Shown piece by piece: positions 44,108 through 53,520 of a DNA stretch of 64,000 nt. Position 1 is the stretch's first letter. Each line of letters opens with the position of its first letter. Under the pieces are notes generated by a model. It searched no databases. It had not been told where the DNA came from and saw nothing but the letters and a program-made list of their open reading frames with translations. The stretch is from Chryseobacterium sp. Leaf180 (GTDB taxonomy: Bacteria; Bacteroidota; Bacteroidia; Flavobacteriales; Weeksellaceae). The DNA lies in contig NZ_LMPJ01000010.1 of assembly GCF_001424585.1 (NCBI RefSeq), positions 302,288-366,287 of the forward strand. Direction: 5' to 3'. A program made the position numbers and the translations under genes.

Positions 44108-45145
44108 TTAATGCTTAAATCTTTCTAAAGATACTTCTGAAGGTAAATCGAGACCGTTTTCTAAATGATTATAAAGGATTTTTGAAAAATAACATCCGTT
44201 TAAAATTCCGCGTGCCCCCAAACCATTAAAAACTGCGAGATTTAAAAACTTTGAATGTCTTCCGATAATCGGACGCCTGTCTTTCACCGTTGGGCGAAAT
44301 CCTACCTTCACATCTACAATCTCAAAAGAATGCGGATAAATTTCTTTCAGACCGTTTAATAACTGTAAAACCGCTGCCTCATCAACATTTGGATCTGCGG
44401 CATCTCGATCATATGTTCCTCCATAGAAATACAGATCATCTTTCAGCTGGAAAAAGAAATGCTTTTTCTTAAAAGTAAAATGCTCATCCAGAGGTTTGCT
44501 CAGGCAAACTTTTATATGATGACCTTTGTTTGCCTGCACCGGAATTTCACTGAAGAATGGATTGTTTATTACAGACATTCCTTCACAGAAAACAATTTTT
44601 GAATAATGATATTTTTTGTATGTTGATTCGGTCGGATTCATTTGAGAATAATCGAATCTATCTCTGATTAAGTTACCAGCATTTTCATGATAACGATGTA
44701 AATCTCGGAAAAAGTCACTCACATTCAGACGACCGGACTGTATTACTTCTCCACTCTGATAGGGATTAGTGATATCATCAAAACTTCTAAAAATACAATT
44801 TAAAAAAGCTTTCAAATCTTCATGAAGCGCTTTTTTAAGCCAAATGCTTTTTTCGTTTTCATCATGAAATATCCGATGAACCTTCTCATTGATAAAATAG
44901 TTCTTTCCAGTATATAACGCGATTTCAGATAAAACGAATTGAAGGTCACCAATCTGTTCCTGAGCTTTCCAGAAAGTTGTAAATTTCTTTAAAACAACAG
45001 GATTTATAATTCCTGCAGAAACTTGTGAAGCACTTTTCTTGGCTTCAGAAAAGATCCTGAAACTTTTATTGCGCTGAAGGAGTTGATGAGCAAAAAACAT
45101 TGCAGCATAGCCATCTCCTACGATAATATAATCTATATCTTCCAA
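44108..45145 (-). CDS. FAD-dependent oxidoreductase (DAO family)
   Basis: A 345-residue cytoplasmic flavoprotein. The FAD-binding start IIVGDGYAAMFFAHQLL is a slightly changed GxGxxA/G motif; SAGIINPVVLKKF is close to the AAGMINPI-type segment of DAO enzymes and of the MnmC carboxyl domain, and the end FRPTVKDRRPIIGRH ... NGLGARGILNG is the usual second FAD contact. Substrate unknown: an amino acid oxidase or MnmC-like tRNA-modifying role are both possible. Single gene; the gldN terminator lies just upstream. Confidence 0.85.
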   Translation of the reverse strand: MEDIDYIIVGDGYAAMFFAHQLLQRNKSFRIFSEAKKSASQVSAGIINPVVLKKFTTFWKAQEQIGDLQFVLSEIALYTGKNYFINEKVHRIFHDENEKSIWLKKALHEDLKAFLNCIFRSFDDITNPYQSGEVIQSGRLNVSDFFRDLHRYHENAGNLIRDRFDYSQMNPTESTYKKYHYSKIVFCEGMSVINNPFFSEIPVQANKGHHIKVCLSKPLDEHFTFKKKHFFFQLKDDLYFYGGTYDRDAADPNVDEAAVLQLLNGLKEIYPHSFEIVDVKVGFRPTVKDRRPIIGRHSKFLNLAVFNGLGARGILNGCYFSKILYNHLENGLDLPSEVSLERFKH

Positions 45146-45153
45146 TTTACGAA

Positions 45154-45187
45154 TAAAAAAACCTGAGTAAAAATACTCAGGTTTTTG
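45154..45187 (-). terminator. Terminator after gldN
   Basis: AACCTGAGTA and TACTCAGGTT form a perfect 10-bp stem around AAAA; on the minus strand a run of T follows. It ends the gldKLMN transcript. Confidence 0.9.
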
Positions 45188-45205
45188 TTAAATATCAAGT
45201 GAAAA

Positions 45206-46144
45206 TTAATAATTCCACATATCGTTTTCCATCTGAAGAATTTCAGCTTTGATACGGTCACTTTCTTCAATCTGCTCTTCAGCATTTCTTGGAATGTAAT
45301 CTTTAATCAAACCGTCACCTGTACCGTTTGATGACTTGTAAATCACAGAAGTAAATCTTCTGGCATTGATTAGATCATCAAATGAAAGGTCTGCAGAAGA
45401 ATTATTTTTATTAAATACATAGTTGTTTGCTAAAATATCTCTCGCCTTCGGATAATAAACCCAGAAAAGATCAACTAAATCATTAGCTCCTTCCATCAAG
45501 TTTCCGTTAGCATCCAATCTGTTCAAAGAAGATGGATCTGGTCCTAACGCTGCTATACCTAGAGGTCGATATTTCATCTGACCATCTCTCTTATCAATAT
45601 ACCACATACCGAACATCTTCAATGCTTTTACTTTGTCTGTCGTAGTGACAATTTTGTCGGTAAGTCTTGTTTTTTCTTCTTCTGTCAGTTGACGACCTGT
45701 ATTTAGAATTTCGATAGCTCCATCATCCATTCTTATACTCTCCAGTTTTTTACGAATACCTTCTGGTGTCGATTTAGTTGAAAAGTCTTCGTCTTCGTAA
45801 ACTTCTTCAATTTTACCTTCTAATGCAGCATCCAGTAAAATAGAATACAGAGATCTGGTTGTTTTAGACTGCAAACCATTGGGATTATCATAATAAAACG
45901 GTTGGTTTATTTTATCATTAAGATCTATAATCTCCCAAACAAACATACTTTTTAATACATCTTTGTCATCTACAAAGCCATATTCTAGTGGGGTTACTTT
46001 ATTACTAATTACAGTATCACCAACTTTTCTCATGTTTTCAGCTCTCATTTGTCTGAATTCTTCTGGTGAAGAAGCATTTAAGATTGTTTGAGACAGGGCA
46101 AAACCTGAAACCAAAACTAATGCACTACTAATATATTTTTTCAT
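45206..46144 (-). CDS. gldN: Gliding motility/type IX secretion protein GldN
   Basis: A 312-residue exported protein with a signal peptide (ISSALVLVSGFALSQ). It matches GldN/PorN, including VTPLEYGFVDDKDVLKSMFVWEIIDLND (quoted in part: WEIIDLND) and the GMWYIDKRDGQMKYRPLGI segment. With GldK it forms the periplasmic ring under the outer membrane in the type IX secretion complex. Last gene of gldK-gldL-gldM-gldN, 15 nt after gldM. Confidence 0.96.
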   Translation of the reverse strand: MKKYISSALVLVSGFALSQTILNASSPEEFRQMRAENMRKVGDTVISNKVTPLEYGFVDDKDVLKSMFVWEIIDLNDKINQPFYYDNPNGLQSKTTRSLYSILLDAALEGKIEEVYEDEDFSTKSTPEGIRKKLESIRMDDGAIEILNTGRQLTEEEKTRLTDKIVTTTDKVKALKMFGMWYIDKRDGQMKYRPLGIAALGPDPSSLNRLDANGNLMEGANDLVDLFWVYYPKARDILANNYVFNKNNSSADLSFDDLINARRFTSVIYKSSNGTGDGLIKDYIPRNAEEQIEESDRIKAEILQMENDMWNY

Positions 46145-46159
46145 AATAAATGCTTTTAA

Positions 46160-47752
46160 TTATTGAACATTAATTGTCACTGGCGAAAGTTCCTTTAACA
46201 TCTGATTTCCAAGTCCTGTTGCAGTAACTTTAATATCATAAATCTGAACCACATCTCCAGGTCTAAGATTTTTAATTAACCCTTCAGCAGAAGATAATGA
46301 ATTGCCTTGAATCATAGTTCCTGCTCTTCCAGGTAGTTTTAAAATAAAGCTATTAACTGTAAATGATACAGGGAAGTCGAAATCTGGTAAAGCTGCAGTT
46401 ACAATCTGGTTACCAATTGAACTAGCTGGCATAAAGTTCACACTTTTACCTCTAATCTGCCCTTGTGGTTTAGGAATACCTTTAATTCTGTATTCAAATA
46501 CTTCAGAAACAGTTTTACCCGTTGGATCTGTACCTGATAGTGTTAATTTGACTGTAGTTCCAGTAGTAGGAATAACATTCCATTTTCCTTTACCCGTATT
46601 CTTAACAACAGCACCCGGAGCGGAAAGTGAAAGTTTAGCATTATCAGCACCAAGGATAGATCCAGTAACTGGGTTTTCTAAACCTCTGTACATCACGTTC
46701 ATCTTATCAGCTGAAAGTAATAGACCTTTTTCTAATTTCACCTGCTGAGGTCCTGCGATCACATTATACGTATGTGTGAAAGGGAATTGCTGCGCTTTTC
46801 CTGTTGCATCAGTTAAAGTAATATTTCCACTGATAGTTCTTTCACCCAAACCACCTGTATTTAACGGAAGATAACCTTTACCGTTTTCAGTTCTGCTTAC
46901 ACCGCTAATTGCAATTTTATTACTGTTGGAATATGTTCCTAACATTACAACAGCTTCTGCCTGCTTACCAGACTGAATGTCTGAAGGAGCAGAAACAATC
47001 GCTTCATACTGATTAAACTTAATGCTTGCATCAACTTTTTCCTGAAGCATCAAAGCTAAAGCATCAGATTGAATGTTTCTGGCATCGTTCTGAATAATTC
47101 CAAGATTTGAAATCGCTGCAATCAAAGGCTGATTGTAGAATTTATTCTGGAACCATGTTTTACCGTTTGGAGATTTTCCATTAGCATAGCCGGTAATCAA
47201 AGATTTATTGGCTCTTTCAACCAATTTAAGCAATTGTGGATTAGCTCCGAATGTATTTACAATATACGCACGAACATCGTCCATTTTTCTTTTCAGTTCG
47301 TCAGCGTTTTTAGAAACTTTAGTTTCATCGCCATCGTTAAAGAAATAAGCAGTTGTCGCTTCATTGTTATTTAAAGCTGCAAAATTCTCGCTTACTTCAG
47401 CTTTTTTCCCGGTTTTAGGATCAATATCTTTAAACTCTGACTGCTTTTTAAGTGTCGTTTTGATTTGTTCTGCTGATGCTACCAAAACGTTGATCTTATC
47501 TCTCATTACTTTGTACTGCTCCCAAGGCTGAGCATAAGTATCCGGTACCTGCTGAGCTTTTGCTTCCAAAGTTTTTTCGAAAATATCTTCATTTTTTTGC
47601 TCTGTAAGAAAACGTGTTTCGTTCAAAGCTGTTGTAGAATCGTAATATGATCTGATGATTTCAACATCGATGTTTAGGGCCATCATCGCAATGAACACCA
47701 GATACATCAGGTTGATCATCTTTTGACGAGGCGTCTGTTTTCCTTTTGCCAT
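46160..47752 (-). CDS. gldM: Gliding motor/type IX secretion protein GldM
   Basis: A 530-residue protein with one amino-terminal helix (MINLMYLVFIAMMALNIDVE) and a long periplasmic part made of several beta domains, as in GldM/PorM. It forms, with GldL, the proton-driven motor that powers gliding and type IX secretion and spans the periplasm to the GldKN ring. Family marks include the KGKQTPRQKM start and the late PKPQGQIRGKSV. It is 39 nt after gldL. Confidence 0.97.
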   Translation of the reverse strand: MAKGKQTPRQKMINLMYLVFIAMMALNIDVEIIRSYYDSTTALNETRFLTEQKNEDIFEKTLEAKAQQVPDTYAQPWEQYKVMRDKINVLVASAEQIKTTLKKQSEFKDIDPKTGKKAEVSENFAALNNNEATTAYFFNDGDETKVSKNADELKRKMDDVRAYIVNTFGANPQLLKLVERANKSLITGYANGKSPNGKTWFQNKFYNQPLIAAISNLGIIQNDARNIQSDALALMLQEKVDASIKFNQYEAIVSAPSDIQSGKQAEAVVMLGTYSNSNKIAISGVSRTENGKGYLPLNTGGLGERTISGNITLTDATGKAQQFPFTHTYNVIAGPQQVKLEKGLLLSADKMNVMYRGLENPVTGSILGADNAKLSLSAPGAVVKNTGKGKWNVIPTTGTTVKLTLSGTDPTGKTVSEVFEYRIKGIPKPQGQIRGKSVNFMPASSIGNQIVTAALPDFDFPVSFTVNSFILKLPGRAGTMIQGNSLSSAEGLIKNLRPGDVVQIYDIKVTATGLGNQMLKELSPVTINVQ

Positions 47753-47791
47753 TATTCTCTTTTCTTTATATACGTTTATTAATGGATAGGA

Positions 47792-48484
47792 TTACGATTT
47801 CATTGCAGTTAACATACCACCATAAACTCTGTTTAAGCTGTTCAAGTTTGTGGTAAGACCTTGCAATTCTTGGTTGAATTTTTCTGAATGTTCAGCAGAT
47901 TTCTGCATATCATCAACGTACTTCTTAGCAAAATCTGACTGTCTTTTGCCGTTCTCAAGCTGCATTGCATAAAGAGCATTCATGCTTTCCATATGCGAAG
48001 CTGCTTTGTTTAGTTGATCGTTATATTTGTGAGTAGATGCAGAAACGTCTACCGTTTGGTTGATTTGATCTACAGAGTTTGAGAATTTATCGATTCCTGT
48101 TCTTAATCTGTCGAATAACTGCACATCAAGTTTTGCATCCTGAAGCATTTTATCCAGTTTAGAAGAAAGAGAATTTTCAAGCTCAGCAAACTGTGCGTTC
48201 ATATTCTTTCCTGTAACATTTGAGTGCAGCGGATTTGGATTGGCATTCTTATCCAAAAGTTCCGGATACACATTTTCCCAGTGGTAAGACTCTTCAGCTG
48301 CTGGAGGGTCAAACGCGAAAATAATAAAGATAATAGCCTCTGTAACCAAACCTACTGTAAGCGCAAGGTTACCATTGATAGGGCCAAATGTAATGTGCGT
48401 AATTTTAAGCCAAGCTCCAAGAATTACGATTGCTGCACCGAATGAATAGAAGAAGTTCATCCATGCATCTTTAGTCTTAAACAT
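47792..48484 (-). CDS. gldL: Gliding motor/type IX secretion protein GldL
   Basis: A 230-residue inner-membrane protein. Two amino-terminal helices (FFYSFGAAIVILGAWLKI and LALTVGLVTEAIIFIIFAF) hold the conserved glutamate (here in VTEAIIF) proposed as the proton site, and the cytoplasmic part is a long coiled coil. It makes the pentameric stator-like core of the GldLM motor. Confidence 0.97.
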   Translation of the reverse strand: MFKTKDAWMNFFYSFGAAIVILGAWLKITHITFGPINGNLALTVGLVTEAIIFIIFAFDPPAAEESYHWENVYPELLDKNANPNPLHSNVTGKNMNAQFAELENSLSSKLDKMLQDAKLDVQLFDRLRTGIDKFSNSVDQINQTVDVSASTHKYNDQLNKAASHMESMNALYAMQLENGKRQSDFAKKYVDDMQKSAEHSEKFNQELQGLTTNLNSLNRVYGGMLTAMKS

Positions 48485-48542
48485 ATAATTTAGTTTTTTT
48501 AAATATTAAAGTGAAAATTGAAATTGATAAAAAGAATGCAGG

Positions 48543-49955
48543 TTATCTGTTAACTCTCTTAGCTTTTACTGCAGCATCCGGAATGTCTTGAACCGTTCTG
48601 AAACCGATATAGCTTCTTGCAGAATCTTTTCTTTCCCAGTCTCTAGAGCCAGACATTAGCATATATCCAACATCTTTCCAAGAGCCGCCACGTACACCTT
48701 TTCTTGTATCTATCTTATCTTTAGTTGACGGATTCAAAGTTGAGGTAAATCCGTAAGAAGAATTGCTATATCCACTTTCTGTCCATTCTGAAACGTTTCC
48801 GGCCATATCAAATAAACCGTAACCATTCTTTTTGAATTTTTTTACTGGAGCTGTGTAAACGTAAGTACCTTTCACATCATCTTCCATATAATTACCTCTT
48901 TTTGGCTTAAAGTTTGCCAGATAACAGCCTCTGTCATCCATCAAACCAGGTCCACCCCAAGGATAAGGTGCATTTTGCATGCCTCCTCTTGCCGCATATT
49001 CCCATTCGATCTCAGTAGGAAGACGGAAAGACATTGGTCTTTGCTTTCTTCTTTTTAAACTTTCGTTATAGTCTGATTTTAACTTAGATCTGAAATAACA
49101 GTAAGCTCTAGCCTGATCCCAGGTAACTCCTACCACAGGATAATCTTTGTAAGCTTTGTGCCAGAAATACTGCTCGAACAAAGGCTCATTATATGCAAAG
49201 TGGAAATCTTTTACCCAAACTGTCGTATCAGGATAAATTGCGATGCTTTCACTTTTAAGGTAATTTACACCTCTTTCGTTATCAGCGATTGCAGCGTCCA
49301 TATCTCCCCACTGATATGTATATTTTAATTTACTAACATCTAGAATTCTTTCACTACCCACTCTTGAAGAAGCCGGAAGATACATTGATTCTAAAACCTC
49401 AGCATATTCTACATCCGGGTATTTTGAAGTATTCCAGTGCAAAGGAATTTTCCAGTCTAATCTTTTTGATGCATCAAAACCATCTCCACCACCTTGCGCT
49501 TCAAGATATTCCTGGTAAGGTGTAAGATTTTCTTCTTTCTTAGCAAGATAAGCATAGTCACCGATGCTCTGTCCTTTGCCACCGCCTTCACCACCTTCTC
49601 CGGCAGCTTCAGCAAGCATAGTTCTTGCGATAGAATCTCTTACGTAATTAATGAATACACGATACTCCGCGTTTGTAGTTTCAGCTTCATCCATAAAGAA
49701 TGAATTTACCGTAACAGTGGTAGCAGGTGCTTTTTCAGGATTGTTGGTAGGATCCCAATCAGTCATACCCGCAACGAAAGATCCCGCAGGAATAGCTACC
49801 ATACCAAACGGTCTTTCAGCTACAAATGATTTTGTTTTTTCTCTCGGTATCAACTCTCCTTTTGTTCCGGGCTTCCCAACAGAAGAAGATCCACCACCTG
49901 AACAAGATACTGATGCTACTGATGCAGACAATAATAAAAGAAATATCCTTTTCAT
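48543..49955 (-). CDS. gldK: Type IX secretion/gliding lipoprotein GldK
   Basis: A 470-residue outer-membrane lipoprotein (signal ending ASVASVSCSGGG) built on the FGE-sulfatase fold: PFGMVAIPAGSFVAG at the start, FRLPTEIEWEYAARGG in the centre, and YGLFDMAGNVSEWTES and VRGGSWKDVGY near the end. GldK/PorK uses this fold without formylglycine-generating activity and forms the ring with GldN. First gene of the gld operon; the upstream 108 nt separates it from glmS. Confidence 0.97.
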   Translation of the reverse strand: MKRIFLLLLSASVASVSCSGGGSSSVGKPGTKGELIPREKTKSFVAERPFGMVAIPAGSFVAGMTDWDPTNNPEKAPATTVTVNSFFMDEAETTNAEYRVFINYVRDSIARTMLAEAAGEGGEGGGKGQSIGDYAYLAKKEENLTPYQEYLEAQGGGDGFDASKRLDWKIPLHWNTSKYPDVEYAEVLESMYLPASSRVGSERILDVSKLKYTYQWGDMDAAIADNERGVNYLKSESIAIYPDTTVWVKDFHFAYNEPLFEQYFWHKAYKDYPVVGVTWDQARAYCYFRSKLKSDYNESLKRRKQRPMSFRLPTEIEWEYAARGGMQNAPYPWGGPGLMDDRGCYLANFKPKRGNYMEDDVKGTYVYTAPVKKFKKNGYGLFDMAGNVSEWTESGYSNSSYGFTSTLNPSTKDKIDTRKGVRGGSWKDVGYMLMSGSRDWERKDSARSYIGFRTVQDIPDAAVKAKRVNR

Positions 49956-50007
49956 GTTAATTTTTATAATTAAGCCGTAAATATATAATTTTTTTAAGAA
50001 ACTTTTA

Positions 50008-50037
50008 AGGTTTTTTTCTAATTAACGAAAAAAACCT
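50008..50037 (-). terminator. Probable terminator after glmS
   Basis: AGGTTTTTTTC and GAAAAAAACCT form an 11-bp A/T-rich stem. It separates glmS from gldK, so gldKLMN likely has its own promoter in the short gap after it. Confidence 0.5.
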
Positions 50038-50063
50038 GAATTTATTTTATTTGTAAAAAATCT

Positions 50064-51917
50064 CTACTCTACCGTGACAGATTTTGCAAGATTTCTCGGC
50101 TGGTCAACGTTTGCACCTCTGTAAACCGCAATATAATAGGCAAGTAACTGCAATGGCACAGATGCAACGATTGGAGAAAAACATTCGGAAGTTTCAGGGA
50201 TTTCGATAACATAGTCTGCCATTTCACTCACCTGCTTATCACCTTTGTTTACAACGGCGATTAATTTTCCTTTACGTGCCTTGATTTCCTGCACATTACT
50301 TACAATTTTATCATAATGACCTTTTTTAGGAGCGATAATTACGATCGGCATATTCTCATCGATTAATGCGATCGGTCCATGCTTCATTTCTGCCGCAGGA
50401 TAGCCTTCTGCGTGGATGTAAGAAATTTCTTTCAACTTTAAAGCACCCTCCAAAGCCGCCGGATAATTACAGCCTCTTCCTAAATAAAGGAAATTTGTTG
50501 CATTGATAAAATCCTTCGCAATTTCCTGAGTAAGTTCGTGTGTCGATTCCAAAACATCTTCAATCTTCTTAGGAATTGCATTAAGCTCAGCAATCAGATT
50601 CATAAACTCAGCATTCCCAAGATTACCGTTATGTTTCCCCAGTTTTAAAGCAATTAAAGAAAGAATGGTTAGCTGAGCAGTGAAAGCTTTTGTAGAAGCT
50701 ACTCCGATTTCCGGACCCGCATGAGTGTAAGAACCGGCATCTGTGATACGTGCTATAGAAGAATCTACTACGTTGCAAATACCATATATAAATGCACCTT
50801 TTTCCTTAGCTAACTTTAAAGCTGCCATTGTGTCTGCAGTTTCTCCAGATTGGGAAATTGCGATGACAACATCTTTATCGGTAATAATCGGATTTCTGTA
50901 TCTGAATTCCGAAGCATACTCTACCTCAACAGGAATTCTCGCGAACTCTTCAATTAAATACTCTCCAATCAATCCCGCATGCCATGAAGTTCCGCAAGCG
51001 ATAATGATAATACGGTTTGCATTCTTGAATTTCTCCATGTGATCCCAGATTCCGGCCATTTTGATAACGCCTTCTTCTACGATCAAACGGCCACGCATCG
51101 TATCGTGAATTGATTTTGGCTGTTCAAAAATTTCTTTAAGCATAAAATGCTCGTAACCGCCTTTTTCAATCTGCTCTAAGCTCAGTTTCAACTCCTGAAT
51201 TTCAGGAATAATTTTTGAGTTTTCGATGATTGTACGGATATCAACTCCTTTTTCAAGCGAAATAATAGCCATGTGACCTTCTTCGAGGTAAATCGCTTCT
51301 TTAGTAAATTCAACAAAAGGCGATGCATCTGATGCAATAAAATATTCATTTTCACCAATACCAATTGCAAGCGGAGAACCTAATCTTCCTACCACTAAAA
51401 CACCCGGATAATCTTCGTGCATTACGGTAATTGCATAAGCACCATATACCTCATTTAAAGCAAAGCGAACCGCCGTCGGAAAGTCTGTTTCTGCATTTAG
51501 ATCCATAAAATACTGAACCAGATTGACAAGAACTTCTGTATCTGTCTCAGATTTAAAAGTAAAACCTTTACCGGTAAGCATCACTTTAATGGTATCGTAG
51601 TTTTCTATAATTCCATTATGCACAATCGCAATTTTGCCATTGTTAGATACATGCGGATGCGAGTTTCTGTCACTCGGAACGCCGTGTGTCGCCCATCTTG
51701 TGTGGCCCATGCCTATGTGAGCAGTTCCTTTTAAATTTGATGAAATATTGACAAGATCTTCTACCTTTCCCTTAGTTTTTTCAACTTCAAAATTATTTTC
51801 TTTTCCTTCAAGCACGATTCCCGCACTGTCATAGCCTCTATATTCTAATCTTCTGAGACCGTTGATGACAATGTCGTACGCATCCTGAAAACCCGTATAT
51901 CCTACAATTCCGCACAT
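50064..51917 (-). CDS. glmS: Glutamine-fructose-6-phosphate aminotransferase (isomerizing)
   Basis: A 617-residue enzyme that makes glucosamine-6-phosphate for cell-wall and lipopolysaccharide synthesis. The amino glutaminase domain starts with the catalytic Cys2 (MCGIVGYTG) and GHTRWATHG; two SIS domains follow (IIIACGTSWHAG, ISQSGETADTM, then ATNFLYLGRGCNYPAALEGALKL, quoted in part) and the LAKSVTVE carboxyl end forms the active-site lid. No glmS ribozyme can fit in the 21-nt gap to the upstream gene. Third gene of a unit with the glycogen synthase-like and DUF4270 genes. Confidence 0.98.
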   Translation of the reverse strand: MCGIVGYTGFQDAYDIVINGLRRLEYRGYDSAGIVLEGKENNFEVEKTKGKVEDLVNISSNLKGTAHIGMGHTRWATHGVPSDRNSHPHVSNNGKIAIVHNGIIENYDTIKVMLTGKGFTFKSETDTEVLVNLVQYFMDLNAETDFPTAVRFALNEVYGAYAITVMHEDYPGVLVVGRLGSPLAIGIGENEYFIASDASPFVEFTKEAIYLEEGHMAIISLEKGVDIRTIIENSKIIPEIQELKLSLEQIEKGGYEHFMLKEIFEQPKSIHDTMRGRLIVEEGVIKMAGIWDHMEKFKNANRIIIIACGTSWHAGLIGEYLIEEFARIPVEVEYASEFRYRNPIITDKDVVIAISQSGETADTMAALKLAKEKGAFIYGICNVVDSSIARITDAGSYTHAGPEIGVASTKAFTAQLTILSLIALKLGKHNGNLGNAEFMNLIAELNAIPKKIEDVLESTHELTQEIAKDFINATNFLYLGRGCNYPAALEGALKLKEISYIHAEGYPAAEMKHGPIALIDENMPIVIIAPKKGHYDKIVSNVQEIKARKGKLIAVVNKGDKQVSEMADYVIEIPETSECFSPIVASVPLQLLAYYIAVYRGANVDQPRNLAKSVTVE

Positions 51918-51938
51918 TCTATTATTGTGTTTTTATGA

Positions 51939-53510
51939 TTATTTTGTTCCGTAAATGACGCGAAGTTTTACGCGTTTCGCATTCGTTAATGGTAGATTTC
52001 CTGAACCTACAAGCTGTATACGTTCCACTGCGAAAGGTCTTGTAGTAAGATTCCAGTTTATCAAAGCATTATTATTCTGACTTCTGATAAAATCTCCTAT
52101 ATCAATTCTAAGATTTTTATTTTCATAGCCATTTCCTTCTTCGATAATACTCTTAACTGTTTTTGTAATAATAAAATCATAGTAAGCAGGATTTTTTTCT
52201 AAATCATAAGCGCGCAGATAAGCAAATCCAGGTACTACAGCTGCATAATCTTTAAGATCCAGTGTAAATCCAGATTTTCCAGTTAAATTATTAGTCTCAA
52301 CTATTGTCAGGACATTTGGTTTGCGGTAGCTATTTTTCCACGTTATCTCGTCTGTATACAGTCGCACTTTAGCATTAATAACAGCTGCTTTATTTTGGCT
52401 ATACATCAATTTTAAAGAATCAAGGGTTGCGGGGGGAAATTTAAGTCCAACAGAAGGTCCGCCCATTCCCTGCAGAAACAATTTGTTATCTCCAGTTGTT
52501 GTATTTGGAGTAGCGCTCACATAGTTTGGAAACTGAGATCCAGCTCTGTTATACTGATAACTTCCTGCATGAACATTTCCTGTACCCAAAGCCAATTTAA
52601 ATGTATTCTGAGGTCTTAAATTGGTAGTACCTTCAATCTTATCATTTTTATAATAAAGTACAATTTCCATATCGGCAGGATTGATCTGAAACAGATATCC
52701 ATCGCTCTCGTCCACAGAAATTTTGATTCCTCTGAAATATCTAATAAAGTTGGCCACTTCTTTAAGCTCTGGCTGACCTTTCTTATTGATAATCTTATTC
52801 TGAAAAAATGTCGCGTCGAGATTTACGCGAATATCATTCGTAGACGTGAAAATCGCAGAATTATCAGAATCTTTCGTGATATTGACAGAAGTAACATTTC
52901 CATTAAAAACTTTTGTACCAAGTAGTGTAGTAACTGGAAAATCTTTATTAGACAAAATAGAATCTTCTGTTCCACCAAGAAAATCTTGAAGCTCACTGAC
53001 TCTCAGAGTAAAATTGGGCACTGCACCATTTATCTTCGCTCTCCCGTATTTTCTGACAGGCGAGGTTGAAAACACTTTTTTGGCAGCAACAGTACCGACA
53101 GGATATATGTAATTTTCGTCTGTTGTCGTTTTCAATGAATCTGTACTTGCTTCAAAAACCGGTTTTAAAACCAATACAGCAGAATCCATCACCGCGTTCG
53201 CTCCAAAATCAGGATTATAAGTTGACAAACGTGCCTGCGTGATATAAGAAGCCTTCTGCAAACCAAATTGTGACTCATTAAAAGCACCCAAAGTTCCTAA
53301 AGTAAGCCTTGCTGCATCACTGCGGATCGCATCACCATTATTTATATTATAGGCAATCATCCCAAAACTTAGTTCTTTGCCAGTTGCACCGTCGCCATCG
53401 AAAAGCTGTACCCCAAAATTATCCGCTTCCGGTTCACAGTTGTATAAAAGCACACTTCCAAAAATCACCATCAAAACAGTGGTGAATATTTTTTTGAAAT
53501 TATAAATCAT
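51939..53510 (-). CDS. DUF4270 domain lipoprotein
   Basis: A 523-residue protein with a lipoprotein signal ending SVLLYNCEPEAD, so it is probably anchored on the outer membrane. It matches the Bacteroidota-specific DUF4270 family: SFGMIAYNINNGDAIRSDA near the start, a large beta-rich body, and SFRKPNVLTIVETNN-like SYRKPNVLTIVETNN near residue 400. No function is known. The gene sits between the shortened glycogen synthase-like gene (10 nt upstream) and glmS (21 nt downstream), an order I believe is common in Flavobacteriia. Confidence 0.88.
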   Translation of the reverse strand: MIYNFKKIFTTVLMVIFGSVLLYNCEPEADNFGVQLFDGDGATGKELSFGMIAYNINNGDAIRSDAARLTLGTLGAFNESQFGLQKASYITQARLSTYNPDFGANAVMDSAVLVLKPVFEASTDSLKTTTDENYIYPVGTVAAKKVFSTSPVRKYGRAKINGAVPNFTLRVSELQDFLGGTEDSILSNKDFPVTTLLGTKVFNGNVTSVNITKDSDNSAIFTSTNDIRVNLDATFFQNKIINKKGQPELKEVANFIRYFRGIKISVDESDGYLFQINPADMEIVLYYKNDKIEGTTNLRPQNTFKLALGTGNVHAGSYQYNRAGSQFPNYVSATPNTTTGDNKLFLQGMGGPSVGLKFPPATLDSLKLMYSQNKAAVINAKVRLYTDEITWKNSYRKPNVLTIVETNNLTGKSGFTLDLKDYAAVVPGFAYLRAYDLEKNPAYYDFIITKTVKSIIEEGNGYENKNLRIDIGDFIRSQNNNALINWNLTTRPFAVERIQLVGSGNLPLTNAKRVKLRVIYGTK

Positions 53511-53520
53511 TAAAATATAT

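Noticed and set aside
51918..51938. A glmS ribozyme/riboswitch upstream of glmS
   Set aside because: Only 21 nt lie between the DUF4270 stop and the glmS start, too short for the ribozyme, which is also not expected in this phylum.
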